Of a stretch of DNA of 64,000 bases, positions 11,690 to 23,700 are shown in pieces. The DNA comes from Phocoena phocoena. Taxonomy: Eukaryota; Chordata; Mammalia; Artiodactyla; Phocoenidae. The stretch lies in assembly GCF_963924675.1 (NCBI RefSeq), contig NC_089220.1, forward strand, positions 171,106,761-171,170,760, in the 5' to 3' direction. A program made the position numbers and the translations under genes. The notes beneath the pieces are model-generated. The model made no database searches, had not been told where the DNA came from, and worked only from the letters and a program-made list of their open reading frames with translations. How positions within the stretch are numbered: position 1 is the first letter of the stretch; every line of letters starts with the position of its first letter.

Positions 11690-12200
11690 GCTCCCTCCCA
11701 TCTCTCTCCAGAGCAAACTTCCCGAAGGGCAGATCTAACTTTTCGCCCACCTTCCACAGTGGCCCAGGGCCATCGAGATAGAGTCCAAATTCCTGACTGT
11801 GGTCTGGGCTCCAAGGTCAGAAAAACGTGGGCTCAAATTCTTGCTCTGTCTTTACGACTTATGTGACCAGCTGTGTTCACCCATGCTGTGTAACCAAACC
11901 CCAGTTTCCTCCTCTAGAAAGCGGGCACCGTTAGCAGCCATCCTTCGTCTTCTTGTTGCAGTTGTCCCTCCTCCTCTTTCCCTTCCTGGTTCCCACCTGC
12001 AACCTGAGCCTGGCTTCCAGGCACTGCTGTGTCCCCAACCGCACAGTGTTCTCGCTCGACCGTACCTGTGTCCTCCCATCCTCTTTTGTTCCCCCTTCCA
12101 CCTGTCCTGCAAGACTTGCCTCCAGCCTCCCCTCCTCTTGGAAACTGCCTGAACCCTCCCTAGTGCCCAGGCCTATTTTGCATCCCTTTTCTGTGCTCTC
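11690..12200 (+). repeat. Probable L2 LINE fragment interrupted by MIR
   Basis: GATAGAGTCCAAATTCCTGA followed later by CCACCTGTCCTGCAAGACTT and a proline- and cysteine-rich reading resembles decayed L2 coding sequence. A MIR lies between the parts. The ORFs on both strands here carry no other domain. Confidence 0.35.
11820..11935 (+). repeat. MIR SINE fragment
   Basis: GGGCTCAAATTCTTGCTCTG then ACTTATGTGACCAGCTGTG and CCCCAGTTTCCTCCTCTAGA follow the MIR core order (tRNA part, TGTGACC, CTCAGTTTCCTCATC). Confidence 0.6.
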
Positions 12201-12244
12201 ATCACTCCCAATACTCACCTAACAGTGCACGTGCCTGCCTCTCC

Positions 12245-12984
12245 CCGTACCTGGCCGACTGTTTCTCAGGATAGATTTTCAGAAGTGGGATCACAGGTCA
12301 AATGATATTCGTATTTTGAATTTAGATAGATACCAAGGGCCAGATTGCGCTCGTGAAAGGAGTATCAATTTCCACTCCCATAAGCATTGGATAAAACGGT
12401 CTTATTTCCCTCAGCCTTGCTAACCCTGGGTAGGATCACTCCTTTCAGTCTTTGCCAATCTGTTAGGTGACATTTGATACATCATTGTTGCTTAATAAGA
12501 CTTTCTTTGATCTCTAACATTTCCTGGTATCTGTAGTTCTACCTTTGTGAATTGCTTCTTTGTTTTTTGCCCATTCTTCTGGTGGAGAATTCCCCTTTCC
12601 CTTGTTGATTTGTAAAATGGCTTTCTATATTCACCTTTAAAAAGATGCATTGCAGATATTTCCCCTCATTTGTTATATAAACTAACATCATATGTCTTTT
12701 TTTTTTTTAACCACGGGGAAGTTTAAAACCTATCAAGCTTTTCCTTTGCAATTTCCGAGTTCTTTGTTTTTTTGTTGTTGTTGTTTTTTGTTGTTGTTTT
12801 GTTTTGGGTTTTTTTTTTTTTTTTTTGGTACATAGAAAGACATCCCTCATGGTAGGATTATAAAAAATATAAAATAGGGATCAATCTTCATTTTTCCGTG
12901 AAACTTGTAGTCTATTCTTTCAACGGTATTGGATCTTTTCTCGATGAATTACCAATTTAAGATATTTACATCATGTAACAAATT

Positions 12985-13017
<33 letters not shown>

Positions 13018-13170
13018 ATTTGCATTTAGTTCGTGGACTCATCATCCTGTTCCATTGGTCTATATCTCTTTTCTTGTATGACATCTATACTCTTTCAGTT
13101 AGTGGGCCTGATTGTATATTTTGATATCTGGCAAGTCTACCTTCAACCAGCTTATTTTCTGTAATTTTCC
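12245..13170 (-). repeat. Old L1M fragment, minus orientation
   Basis: The plus strand has TTTTCAGAAGTGGGATCACA, TTTTTTGCCCATTCTTCTGG and TATATTTTGATATCTGGCAA, the complement of the L1 ORF2-to-3' UTR order. Long T and (TTG)n runs at 12763-12826 and a TG microsatellite interrupt it. Confidence 0.6.
12985..13018. repeat. (TG)n microsatellite
   Basis: GTGTGCGTGTGTGTG run of about 17 dinucleotides with one interruption. Confidence 0.95.
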
Positions 13171-14895
13171 TACGGCCTCGTCACCTTGGAATGAGGAAAG
13201 GAATCATAACCATCTTTTGTCTCAGAAGATGTCTGGGATGCCGGCAACCTGTGTAGATCCCACATCCTGGATCAGTGAGTTCTCCTGGAAATTCTCATGA
13301 ATGGGGGCTGGCCTCGGATCTGAGGATGCTTTTGCAGAGCCTCTGGGTCTTCATTCTGGCCCGAACCTCTGGGAGGGCCTGTGCCAGTTTAGACTATTTC
13401 TGTAACATTGGTGGTTCTAGAAACTAGGTGTGTACCTTCTAGAGATTGACGATGGTGGTGGGTAAGGATAGAGGTGAAGGAGGGCCAGAAAAAGAATGAT
13501 ACGATTTTGAACTCTGTTGTCATTCTGATTTATACTTGGTACCAATGTGATCTCTGCAAAAGGTTAGCTTCCGCATTCATAAAATTGGGACACTGAAGCA
13601 GATCTATTACTCTTAAAATAAAATGTGGGAAGGGACAGACTGCAAACATGAACAATAGGAACTGGAATACTGTGTGAAATATTCATCTCTGGAAGGAATG
13701 AGGTGTTGTTTATTCATACCATGAAGTCCTTTTAATATTTTTAGGGCCAGGAGGAGAGAGATTTTACCCCACTGCCTTATATGGGTCCTGTTCTATCGTT
13801 TCCTGAAAGAGTGCGCTGGAATTCACCTTGCCTTCATTCATGCATTTGTGTTTCTAGCCACCAAAACTTGCTGTCTTAACTCAACCCAGTCCTGCAAAAT
13901 GCCATCTGCCAGAAACAGAGCAGGGAAAGCAGCAGGAAAAGTTTGGATTAAGCCTGCAGAGAAGCTCTGCTGTAGAACGGTCATAGATGAGGAAGGGAAA
14001 GGGTTACACAGGTCAAATTCCACTGAAGCAAGACTTGCGTTAAATCTTCTGTGGTCTGCACTCTCCCCGTGATCAGTGATTTTCCTTTAAGTAGGTTATC
14101 ACCTTGGCGTGTAAAAATCTTTTGTTATCTTGCAGTTGTGTGGTGACTAGATTTCACCTATAAATAGGAATTGCATGAATATGTTCTAGAAATGAGGAGC
14201 AGATCAGCCCTAAACTCGGCCTTCAGAGGTGACTTGTCAGATTACGGACGGAATATGGTTTCTCTTTCGTTAGAAAACGACACATTTCGTAGATGTGGTG
14301 TCATCAGGAAATGTACAATATGTGAGATTTCAAAATGCTGTTCCGGTGTCAGGATGTCTTCAAGCATCTTATTTCTGCTCTGAGTTTGCAAAATGAAACC
14401 CATATTTTCTTTCTAGAGACACAGACAGAACGATTCCCGTGCATAAAAATGACTATTTCATCAACTCTCAGTTGTGTTTTATTATTTTCCTTTGTCTTCA
14501 TTCTTGAATCCAGTCAGCCCTCAGATACCAAAAAGAGAAAAAGAAAAAAAAACATACTTGCAGTTTAATGCTTCTAGTATAGGAGAATATTTTGCTTGAC
14601 TATCAATGGTCCAAAACCCATTCTTCCCAAATCACAATGCGATTGAATATGCAACGAAGGCATCAATGTGTATCTGGGGTTTGCTTGTTTGGTTTTGTTT
14701 TGATTTTTGACTGGCAGCTTGTTTTTATTAAATATCTCCAGAATTAAGGGTACCCCCTTCACAGTGACCACAAGACATTGTTGAGGGTTTAGACCTGCCA
14801 GACACAGAAATGGGCTCTGGTGGCCCGTAGGCAAAGGCAGAGTTCCTGACCTAAGTGGGTAGATGGAGAGATAACACAGAATGACCGTCTGGGAT
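13171..14895. other. Intergenic, nothing recognised
   Basis: About 1.7 kb without recognised repeats or coding features. It is one of the longer clean stretches in the intergenic part. Confidence 0.4.
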
Positions 14896-15480
14896 GTTGT
14901 GAGAAAACGCAGGATTAGGGATGGGGATGGGGTGTCACCGAAGGCTTTCAGGAGGTGGTGATGTCTGAGCTGACTCGACAGAGAAGTGGGATTGGGCCAG
15001 GCGAAGGAGGGGCTGAGAAAGGGGCTCCGGGCAGGGGGAAAGCGTGGCAAAATCCGGGAAGCATGGTAAGTAATCCAGAGTGGGGAGGAAGTTGGGCACT
15101 TGTGGGAAATGGGATGGGCGGCAGGAAAATGGGCAGTGCTGGTGTCGTGAAGGACCTCATGTACCATCATCTTGGGGATGAATCAGAGCCTCTGAGAAGT
15201 GGGCAATGAAGCTGGGGTGATGGGCATGAGACACACAATCAGACTGATACCTTGGAACGAGCAGTTTGGCAAAAGTGTGGAAGAAGGGCAAAGAGATTGA
15301 AGACGGTGAAGGTGATTAGCAAGTTGTGGTAGTGATGAATGTGAAAACTAAAGCAGGCCTGGACTAGACAGTGACATGAGGACGGAGAGGATGCTTCTGA
15401 TTTAACAGACATCTTTGTTGGTCGGGTTGGAGAGAGAGAGGAGTCTAGAATGATTCCTTGGTTGTTCGGGCAGCTGGAGG
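14896..15480 (-). repeat. Probable ancient LINE (L2-like) fragment, antisense
   Basis: Purine-rich text (GTGATGTCTGAGCTGACTCG, GTCGTGAAGGACCTCATGTA, GAGAGAGGAGTCTAGAATGA) follows the order of a mammal-wide element commonly seen antisense to L2. The long minus-strand ORF 15170-14574 is a by-product of this composition. Confidence 0.4.
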
Positions 15481-15614
15481 CATAATTGCTGGCTGAGATA
15501 AAGAAGGGGATGTAGGGGAGAGTGGGTCTGCACTGGATGCATGGGGTCTAAGCGTAAACAGCTTTTTTTGTATTCGTGTCTGTGGCTCAGGAGTGAATTC
15601 TGACCTGGAGACAT

Positions 15615-16080
15615 CCCCTCTCCCTCCAGCCCCCAGTAACCACTGCTCCACTTTCTATCTCTATGGATTTGACTACTCCAGATATTTCATATTAGTGGAA
15701 TCGTACAGTATTTGTCCTTTTGTGACGTGGCACGTAGCACAATTTCCTTCCTTTTTAAGGCAGAATAGTATTTCATTGTACGGATATAACACTGTGTTTC
15801 TCCATCCTTCTGTGGATGGACATTTGGGTTTTCACCTTTTGGCGGTTGTGAATACTGCTGCTACGAACATTCGTGTGCGAGTATCTGATTCCCTGCTTTC
15901 AGTTCTTCTGGGTCTATGTGTAACTTTTTGTGGAACCACCATTCTGTTTTCCACAGTGACCGTGCCATTTTACATTCCAGTCAGCAATGCACGAGGGTTC
16001 CAATTTTTCCATATTCTCACCAATTCTTATTTTCTGAGTTTTGATTTGATAATAGTTTGGCAACTGTTCTTTTAACTTTT
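15615..16080 (-). repeat. Old L1M 3' region, minus orientation
   Basis: The plus strand reads CTATGGATTTGACTACTCCA, GGCAGAATAGTATTTCATTG, GGATGGACATTTGGGTTTTC and TACATTCCAGTCAGCAATGC, the classic complement of L1 near the end of ORF2. The 160-aa plus-strand ORF here is a passive antisense frame. Confidence 0.75.
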
Positions 16081-16169
16081 CTCTCTTTGCAGCTTGCGGC
16101 AGAGGCTGCTCTGTGTTCATTAAGCTACAGTTTTCTTTTCCTTTTTCTCTGGGTACGTAGGTAGATGAC

Positions 16170-16420
16170 ATTTCCAAGCATCCCTCTTTGTAAGCAGGGC
16201 TGACTTCTGGCCAGTAAAGTATATCTGCTGCTCCCCGGCCTGGCTCATAAAAACTTCTGATGTTTCATATCCCATCTACTGGCTAAATGGAAAAGATTCC
16301 AGGGACCTAGGCGAGGGCAGAGCCACAAGACAGAAGGAACCTGGTACTGAACGAGCAAGAAAGCACATTCTCTCAAGTCACTAAAATCGGGGGATATTTG
16401 TTATCGTTGTTACTGTCCCC
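16170..16420 (+). repeat. Ancient retroelement fragment, class uncertain
   Basis: GGCCTGGCTCATAAAAACTT, GGCAGAGCCACAAGACAGAA and AAGTCACTAAAATCGGGGGA match a mammal-wide LTR or L1M-type end known to me only by its motifs. Confidence 0.45.
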
Positions 16421-16784
16421 TGATGCAGGACTGCTTGATCTCTCGCTTTTGTTTTTCTCAGCTCGGCTGCTTCATTTCCTTGAAGAATTAGCTTTCTTTG
16501 CTTCTGCATACCTGAGGCAGAAGATAGGCACCCTGAAGTTTGCATGTCCCTTCATTGCTTCCAGTTTGGTAATTAGTGGAGATTATTAGTATTGTTGGAA
16601 TCCAGGTTCCCATGGTAGGGAATCTGAGAGGTCCCACTTGAGGCAGATAGCCTCCCCTGTGCCAGTTTGCTAGGACCACTCATCGGCACCACTGTCTACA
16701 AGCTGGGGCTGCTGGGGGCTCATCCGGAAGAGAAGGTCGTTGTCGCCTAATGGGCGCCTTTAACGGTATCGACCACAACATTGT
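16421..16784. other. Intergenic, nothing recognised
   Basis: Unique-looking; short chance ORFs. Confidence 0.4.
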
Positions 16785-16935
16785 TTCTTAAAATGTGGTC
16801 TGAGGATTCCCTGATTTAGTGTCACCTAAGGAATCAGAGTCTCAGGGCTGGAGGGAGTGGAGTGGCTCCAGAAATCTGCACGTTTGACAAGCACCCCAGT
16901 TGATGCCGATGCTCTCTGACATTGGAGAACTAGTG
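16785..16935. repeat. MER20-like hAT-Charlie remnant
   Basis: TTTCTTAAAATGTGGTCTGA, GAATCAGAGTCTCAGGG, AAATCTGCACGTTTGACAAG and a GGAGAACTAGTG end follow the order of this DNA-transposon fossil. Confidence 0.65.
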
Positions 16936-17576
16936 TTGTATTCTAGGGCTCTCAGTGGTACTTTAATGCCTGATCTTGATGAGAGTTTATACAAAGATCA
17001 CCTGAGACAGAGAGTTAAAAATCCTCCTGTGAAAGGTCACCAGAAACGGGCCTGCAAAAGCTCTCTTTGATTTAAAACTGTATACTATTTCTTCATATTT
17101 AACCAAAGTCTCTTGAAGTGCTTTCAGTTCCTTTGTGGTTATGTGCTAAGGGTTTAGTTGGGCATTGCAAGCTCCAGCGCTTTCAGGGACTGGACAGGTA
17201 TCGTAAATAAAAGTTGCAGAAAGATTTGTCAATTAGAAATGATGGGACCCGTGAGAAAACGGGGCGGGCGTGTGTGTGCGCCCAGCAAAGGCTTCCATAC
17301 TGAAACAGCTGTGTTCACTGCCATGGCCAGACAAAAGACGTGTCTCAAGGCCAGATTTAGCAAGAGAGCCTGTGAGTTTGGAACCTTTGCTAAGAAATCT
17401 CTTCTTCCATCCAAATCAAATGATTCCAAATCCTTTCATCTTTATTCACATGACCTCTTCACCAGGAGTTGTTTTTGCTACTTGTTTTCAGACCCTCCTG
17501 CCTCTTCTTAAAAAAGGTGGAGAAGGAAGTTCTCCCGAAGTTCATCATATAACATGAAAACCATTAGTGCTGAGAA
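16936..17576. other. Intergenic, nothing recognised
   Basis: No repeat or gene recognised. The ORF 17158-17511 has no domain features. Confidence 0.4.
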
Positions 17577-17587
17577 AAGGTCTTTAT

Positions 17588-17630
17588 TTTCTTTTTCTTT
17601 CCTTCTTTTTTTATTGAAGTAGAGTTGATT
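17588..17630 (-). mobile_element. Ultra-short (43 bp) 5'-truncated L1 insertion
   Basis: A T/C-rich tail followed by TTTATTGAAGTAGAGTTGAT is the complement of the last bases of cetartiodactyl L1 plus poly-A. A perfect 11-bp duplication AAGGTCTTTAT flanks it (17577-17587 and 17631-17641). Confidence 0.8.
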
Positions 17631-18065
17631 AAGGTCTTTATGTTTAAATATCATCATTTCCATTAATATAGGTTATCAGTGTGTTTGTTTAGAACCATGG
17701 TTGTTTAAGTATTTTGATTAAGGTAATATATAAGCCTGAAGGAAAATTTGGGAAAGAAATAGAAAAAATAAGCAAAATGAATAAATCATTTCTCCATCCA
17801 AAAGTTATCACTGTGAATATTTGGATGTATTTTCTTCCAGTTTTTTTTCCATGGAGAGTTTGAAAAATAATTTATTTTTCAAATTGGATTCTTCTTCCAA
17901 AATGGATTAAAGACAACTATAAAAATCACTTATAAGTGATTGCTTTTGTTCATCTCTATGCAAATATATATATAATTGCAATCATATTGTGTGTGTATGA
18001 GTGCGTGTGTGTGCAGTTTGTAAAAGTTACATGTCTAAGAGACTTTTCCATGTTGTTACTTGTAA

Positions 18066-18325
18066 CAGCAACGGGAACATGTATAGAACACTCATTATGT
18101 ATCAGATGCTGCTGTTCTGAGAACTTTGCATGGACTGCCGTATTCAATTCTCCCAATGAAGTGAGTGTTGTTATTAGGTCCCATTTTCAGATCAAGACCT
18201 TGGGGCACAGAGAGGTTCAGGGCTTGCTGTTCACACAAAGAGGAAGTGGTGCGCTCAGAACCAGATATTTGCTGGCCTGAAACCAGAGTCTGTAAGCTTT
18301 ACACCATGCGGTTCTGCCTCTCAGG
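18066..18325 (-). repeat. MIR SINE, minus orientation
   Basis: Plus-strand ACACTCATTATGTATCAGAT, TCCCATTTTCAGATCAAGAC, GGCACAGAGAGGTTCAGGGC and TTACACCATGCGGTTCTGCC give the full reverse MIR order, from 3' part to tRNA head. Confidence 0.85.
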
Positions 18326-18845
18326 CTTCTAAACTCTTGGGGAGAGTTACATAGCCTGTACTACGGTTTTTCTTTTTCTTTCTTCTAAGCTAACAATACT
18401 AAAATTGATATTTAGGTACTTTCCAAAATTTTACTATTACAGATAATATTACAGCGATATCTTGGGACACACAAGCACGTATTTCTCTAAAAATGATACC
18501 AAGCCATGGGCATTGCTGAGTCATCAATTAATGGATCTTTAGCATTTTATTCTATACTGCCAACAAAAGCTCTACCAATTTGTATTCCAAACTGGCCTCT
18601 GAGAATAGCTGTTTCCTTGCCAATGTATGACAATATATATCCTTTTAATTTTTGCTAATGCAATGGGTGAAAAAATACCTCATTAAAAAATTTGCATTTC
18701 CCTTATGACCAGCAAAGCTATGTTTATCGGTCATTTTTCCCTTCTGTGAATTGCCTATTAAGAGCCTTTTCTTGGGATTCCTTTATATATTTTGGATAAA
18801 AATTCAGTGTTCATTTCAGGGAGCATTAAAAAGAATAAGCTAGGG

Positions 18846-19105
18846 TACAAGTTAAGAGCATGGCCTCTGAAGCCAGGCTGCCTGGATTCAAATCTTGGGT
18901 GTGGTGGCACTTACTAGCTGTGTGGTGTGATGGTGGCCAAGTTACTTGACCTCTCTATGGCTCAGTTTCCTTGTCTGAAAAATGGGAAAGATAGTAATAG
19001 TCCCTGTCTCACATTGTCTTAGGATTCAACGAATTAGGACACAGTAGAGTACCAGCACCTGGCACATAACAATAAGCACCATATGAAGCAGTTGTTATTA
19101 TTTGC
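18846..19105 (+). repeat. MIR SINE, plus orientation
   Basis: AGAGCATGGCCTCTGAAGCC, TGCCTGGATTCAAATCTTGG, ACTTACTAGCTGTGTGG and CTCAGTTTCCTTGTCTGAAA, ending with ACCTGGCACATAACAATAAG. Nearly full length. Confidence 0.92.
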
Positions 19106-19370
19106 TGCAAATATTTTTCTACCTGCTGCTCTTCTTCAACTTTGTGATGTCTTTCACAAGGAGCAAATTGAACATTTTTGAATAAAACTCATCCATCTCT
19201 GCAGAGCTTGCATTTCATGTCTTTTCTGAAGGAGGCCTTCTCTGTCCTAAGGTTATTAACAAATTCTGTTTATTTTAGCATTGATACAGCATTTATTTTC
19301 TCACAGATCCATTTGGAGTTTATTTTTGTGTCAAGTGTGGGATAGAAATCTACCCACTGCATGGAAGAGG

Positions 19371-20733
19371 CAGCTAATGTTGATGATCTACCATCGGATC
19401 GCCTTACGGATCCTGAGGCTGGTTCCCCTCGGTAATGTTGCCATCTCACGGGCTTAGCTTGGTCTCTGCTGCTGGCGGGGTGGGCACCCTGAGTGGCAGG
19501 GGAGGGAAGATCAATGTTGTTGGGCCATGGATTGGCCTCCATCTCAGGGCCCACAGTCCATGGCACGTATTCTACCTGCCTTCTGGCATCTGTCTGGGGC
19601 TGGCCAATGAGAGAGATTGGTGGGAGATCAGAAGTCAGGATGAAAGAGAGATTGGAGTATTTATTTATTCCTCTTACTCGTTCCCTGTCCAGCCACAGAT
19701 TTGCTCTGTGTAAATAATTCTTCTTTTAACATTCTTCAGTTCAATCCGTTGAATGTTCTATAAGTGTCCTGCTGGAACTTTGATTACTATAGCAATGGAA
19801 ATGAAATGAGAGAAAATGTGAAACCACAAAGGAGGAAGACATTTAAGGCTGACACATGTGGTAGAATTGGTTAGAAATCCCCTCAAAAATCTGAGCACTA
19901 TCAATGAGTCCAAAGCCATCTGGCTAGTAAATTGCCAAGCCTCGATTTAAACAGTGTCCACCCAGCCTCCAAATGATGTTCTTTTTTCTCTACATGGTTG
20001 TTTCATTTCTGTACCTGACCCCACATATTCACTTGAAAATGGGCCATGTCTTTGTGGGAAAAGAGGTTACAGAAGAGAAGGTATTGTATGGGGATTTTTA
20101 TATCTAAATTATATATAATGTGTGTCTGTACATATGCATAGATACCCATTCCTATCTGGAAAGTTATTTATCTAAATATTAAAGGTGATTATTTTTGGCT
20201 GATGGAATTTTTACTCTCTTATAATTCTGAGTATTATTTGAATTATTTTACCAAAAAGACACCGTTTTGTAATATTAAAAATAAAAGTAAAATGCGGATC
20301 CCTGTCGGGGGGGAAAATCTGAACACTGTAAGGAAATACACTGAACGAGGTCTGTAGTTGATGGCCATCTTATGATGGTGCTCACGTTGGGCAAAGCTAA
20401 CTAACTGTTTCAGCAGTGTGAGGTGCTCAGTTGAGATTTAAAGTTTGTGGTCTTCTGTCCTAGCATAAAACTATCTTCCAGGGTGCATATTTGTGTTATT
20501 TTTGTTGGGGGAGGAAAGTGAACTGAAAAGAGAGGGAGTAGATAATGCTGCTGTCAACACATAATTAAAAGGATTTTTTCAGGGTCATGTTTTTTAGGGA
20601 CCTATGATTCTCATGAGATAACAAGGATGAAATGCAGCTTGAGCTACAGAGGCATTGAAAGAATTTTTAGTGATTGTATACAAAACCCTTTGACCTGTAG
20701 ACTAAGACTTTCTCCATGCTTTAAAACTCCTTT
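19371..20733. other. Intergenic, nothing recognised
   Basis: About 1.35 kb without recognised repeats or coding signs. The ORFs at 19435-19713 overlap on several frames and look random. Confidence 0.4.
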
Positions 20734-20752
20734 AAAAATAACCTCATTACAG

Positions 20753-23700
20753 TCTCAGAGACCTCGGGGACAACATTAAACATACCAACATTCGAATTAT
20801 AGGGGTCCCAGAAGAAGAAGAGAAAAAGAAAGGGACTGGAAAAGATTATAGTTGAAAATTTCCCTAATATGGGAAAGAAAATAGTCAAGTCCAGGAAGCA
20901 CAGAGAGTCCCATACAGGATAAATCCAAGGAGAAACACACCAAGACACATATTAATCAAACTATCAAAAATTAAATACAAAGAAAAAGTATTAAAAGCAG
21001 CAAGGGAAAAATGACAAATAATATACAAGGGAATTCCCATAAGGTTAACAGCTGATTTTTCAGCAGAAACTCTGCAAGCCAGAAGGGAGTGGCAGGACAT
21101 ATTTAAAGTGATGAAAGGGAAAAACCTACAACCAAGATTACTCTACCCAGCAAGGATCTCATTCAGATTTGATGGAGAAATTAAACCTTTACAGACAAGC
21201 CAAAGTTAAGAGAATTCAGCACCACCAAAACAGCTTTACAACAAATGCTAAAGGAACTTCTCTAGGCAGGAAACACAAGAGGAGGAAAAGACCTACAAAA
21301 ACAAACCCCAAACAATTAAGAAAATGGTAATAGGAACATACATATTGATAGTTACCTTAATTGTAAGTGGATTAAATGCTCCAACCAAAAGACATAGACT
21401 GGCTGAATGGATACAAAAACAAGACCTGTATATCTGCTGTCTACAAGAGACGAACTTCAGACCTAGGGACACATACAGACTGAAAGTGAGGGGATGGAAA
21501 AAGATATTCCATGCAAATGGAAACCAAAAGAAAGCTGGAATAACAATTCTCATATCAGACAAAATAAACTTTAAAATAAAGGCTCACAAGAGACAAAGAA
21601 GGACACTACATAATGCTCAATCCAAGAAGAAGATATAGCAGTTGTAAATATTTATGCACCCAACATAAGAGCACCTTAATACAATAAGGCAAATGCTAAC
21701 AGCCATAGAAGGGTAAATCAACACTAACACAATCATAGTAGGGGACTTTAACACCCACTTTCACCAATGGACAGATCAACCAAAATGAAAATAAAAAAGG
21801 AAACACAAGCTTGAACTGATACATTAAACCAGATGGACTTAATTGATATTTATAGGACATTCCATCCAAAAACAACAGAATGCACTTTCTTCTCAAGTGC
21901 TGATGGAACATTCTCCAGGAAAGATCATATTTGGGTCAGAAATCAAGCCTTGGTAAATTTAAGAATACTGAAATCATATCAAGTATCACTTCTGACCACA
22001 ACGCTATGAGACTAGATATCAATTACAGGAAAAAAAAACTGTAAAAAATACAAACACATGGAGGCTAAACAATACGCTACTAAATAACCAAGAGATCACT
22101 GAAGAAATCAAAGAGGAAATCAAAAATTACCTAGAAACAAATGATAATGAAAACATCATGACCCAAAAGCTATGGGATGCAGCAAAAGCAGTTCTAAGAG
22201 GGAAGTTTTTAGCAATACAATCCTACCTCAAGAAACAAGAAACATCTCAAGTAAACAACCTAACCTTACACCTAAAGCAATTAGAGAAAGAAGAACGAAA
22301 AACCCCCAAAATTAGCAGAAGGAAAGATTTCATAAAGATCAGATCAGTAGTAAACGAAAAATAAATGAAGAAACAATAGCAAAGATCAATACAACTAATA
22401 GCTGGTTCTTTGAGAAGATAAACAAAATTGATAAACCATTAGCCAGACTCATCAAGCAAAAAAGGGAGAAGACTCAAATCAACAGAATTAGAAATGAAAA
22501 AGAAGTAGCAACTGACACTGCAGAAATGCAAACAATCATGAGAGATTACTACAGGCAACTCTATGCCAATAAAATGGACAACCTGGAAGAAATGGACAGT
22601 TTCTTAGAAAAGCACAACCTTCTGAGACTGAACCAGGAAGAAATAGAAAATATAAACAGATGAATCACAAGCACGGAAATTGAGACTATGATTAAAAATC
22701 TTCCAACAAACAAAAGCCCAGGATCAGATGGCTTCACAGGCGAATTCTATCAAACATTTAGAGAAGAACTAACACCTATCCTTCTCCAACTCTTCCAAAA
22801 TATAGCAGAGGGAAGAACACTCCCAAACTCATTCTACGAGGCCACCATCACCCTGATACTAAAACCAGACAAAGATGTCACAAAGAAAGAAAACTACAGG
22901 CCAATATCACTGATGAACAGAGATGAAAAAATCCTCAACAAAATACTAGCAAACAGAATCCAACAGCACATTAATCCAAACAGTCATACACCATGATTAA
23001 GTGGGGTTTATCCCAGGAATGGAATGATTCTTCAGTATACAGAAATCAATCAATGTGATACACCATATTAACACACAGAAGAATAAAAACCAAATGATAA
23101 TCTCAATAGTTGCAGAAAATCTTTCAACAAAATCCAACACCCATTTATGCTAAAATAAAAAGCTCTCCAGAAAGTAGGCAAAGAGGGAACCTACCTCAAA
23201 ATAATAAAGACCATATAATACAAACCCACAGCCAACATCGTTTTCAAAGGTGAAAAAGTGAAACCATTTCCACTAAGATCAGGAACAAGACAAGGTTGCC
23301 CACTCTCAACACTATTATTCAACATAGTTTTGGAAGGTTTAGCCACAGCTCTCAGAGAAGGAAAAGAAATAAAAGGAATCCAAACCAGAAGGAAGAAGTA
23401 AAACTGTCACTGTTTGTAGATGACATGATACTATACATAGAGAATCCTAAAGAGTCTACCAGGAAACAACTAGAGCTAATCAATGAATTTGGTAAAGTAG
23501 CAGGATACAAAATTAATGCACAGAAATCTCTTGCATTCCTATACACTAATGATGAAAAATCTGAAAGAAATTAAGGAAACACTTCCATTTACCAATGCAA
23601 CAAAAAGAATAAAATACCTAGGAATAAACCTACCTAAGGAGACAAAAGACCTGTATGCAAAAAACTATAAGACACTGATGAAAGAAATTAAAGATGATAC

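Larger units (their letters stand above)
17740..19370 (-). repeat. Old L1M copy, minus orientation, split by two MIRs
   Basis: Blocks at 17740-18065, 18360-18845 and 19106-19370 show complement-of-L1 phrases (TTCCAAACTGGCCTCTGAGA, GCATTTCCCTTATGACCAGC, TTTGGAGTTTATTTTTGTGT) in consistent order. A MIR sits in each gap. Confidence 0.55.

Noticed and set aside
14574..15170. 198-codon minus-strand ORF
   Set aside because: It lies antisense to an ancient LINE-like fragment and is rich in Pro, Ser and Leu, as purine-rich DNA read backwards would give. No domain, no splice signals.
15593..16075. 160-codon plus-strand ORF with hydrophobic stretches
   Set aside because: The DNA is the complement of an old L1M 3' region; the hydrophobic look is a by-product of T-rich antisense sequence.
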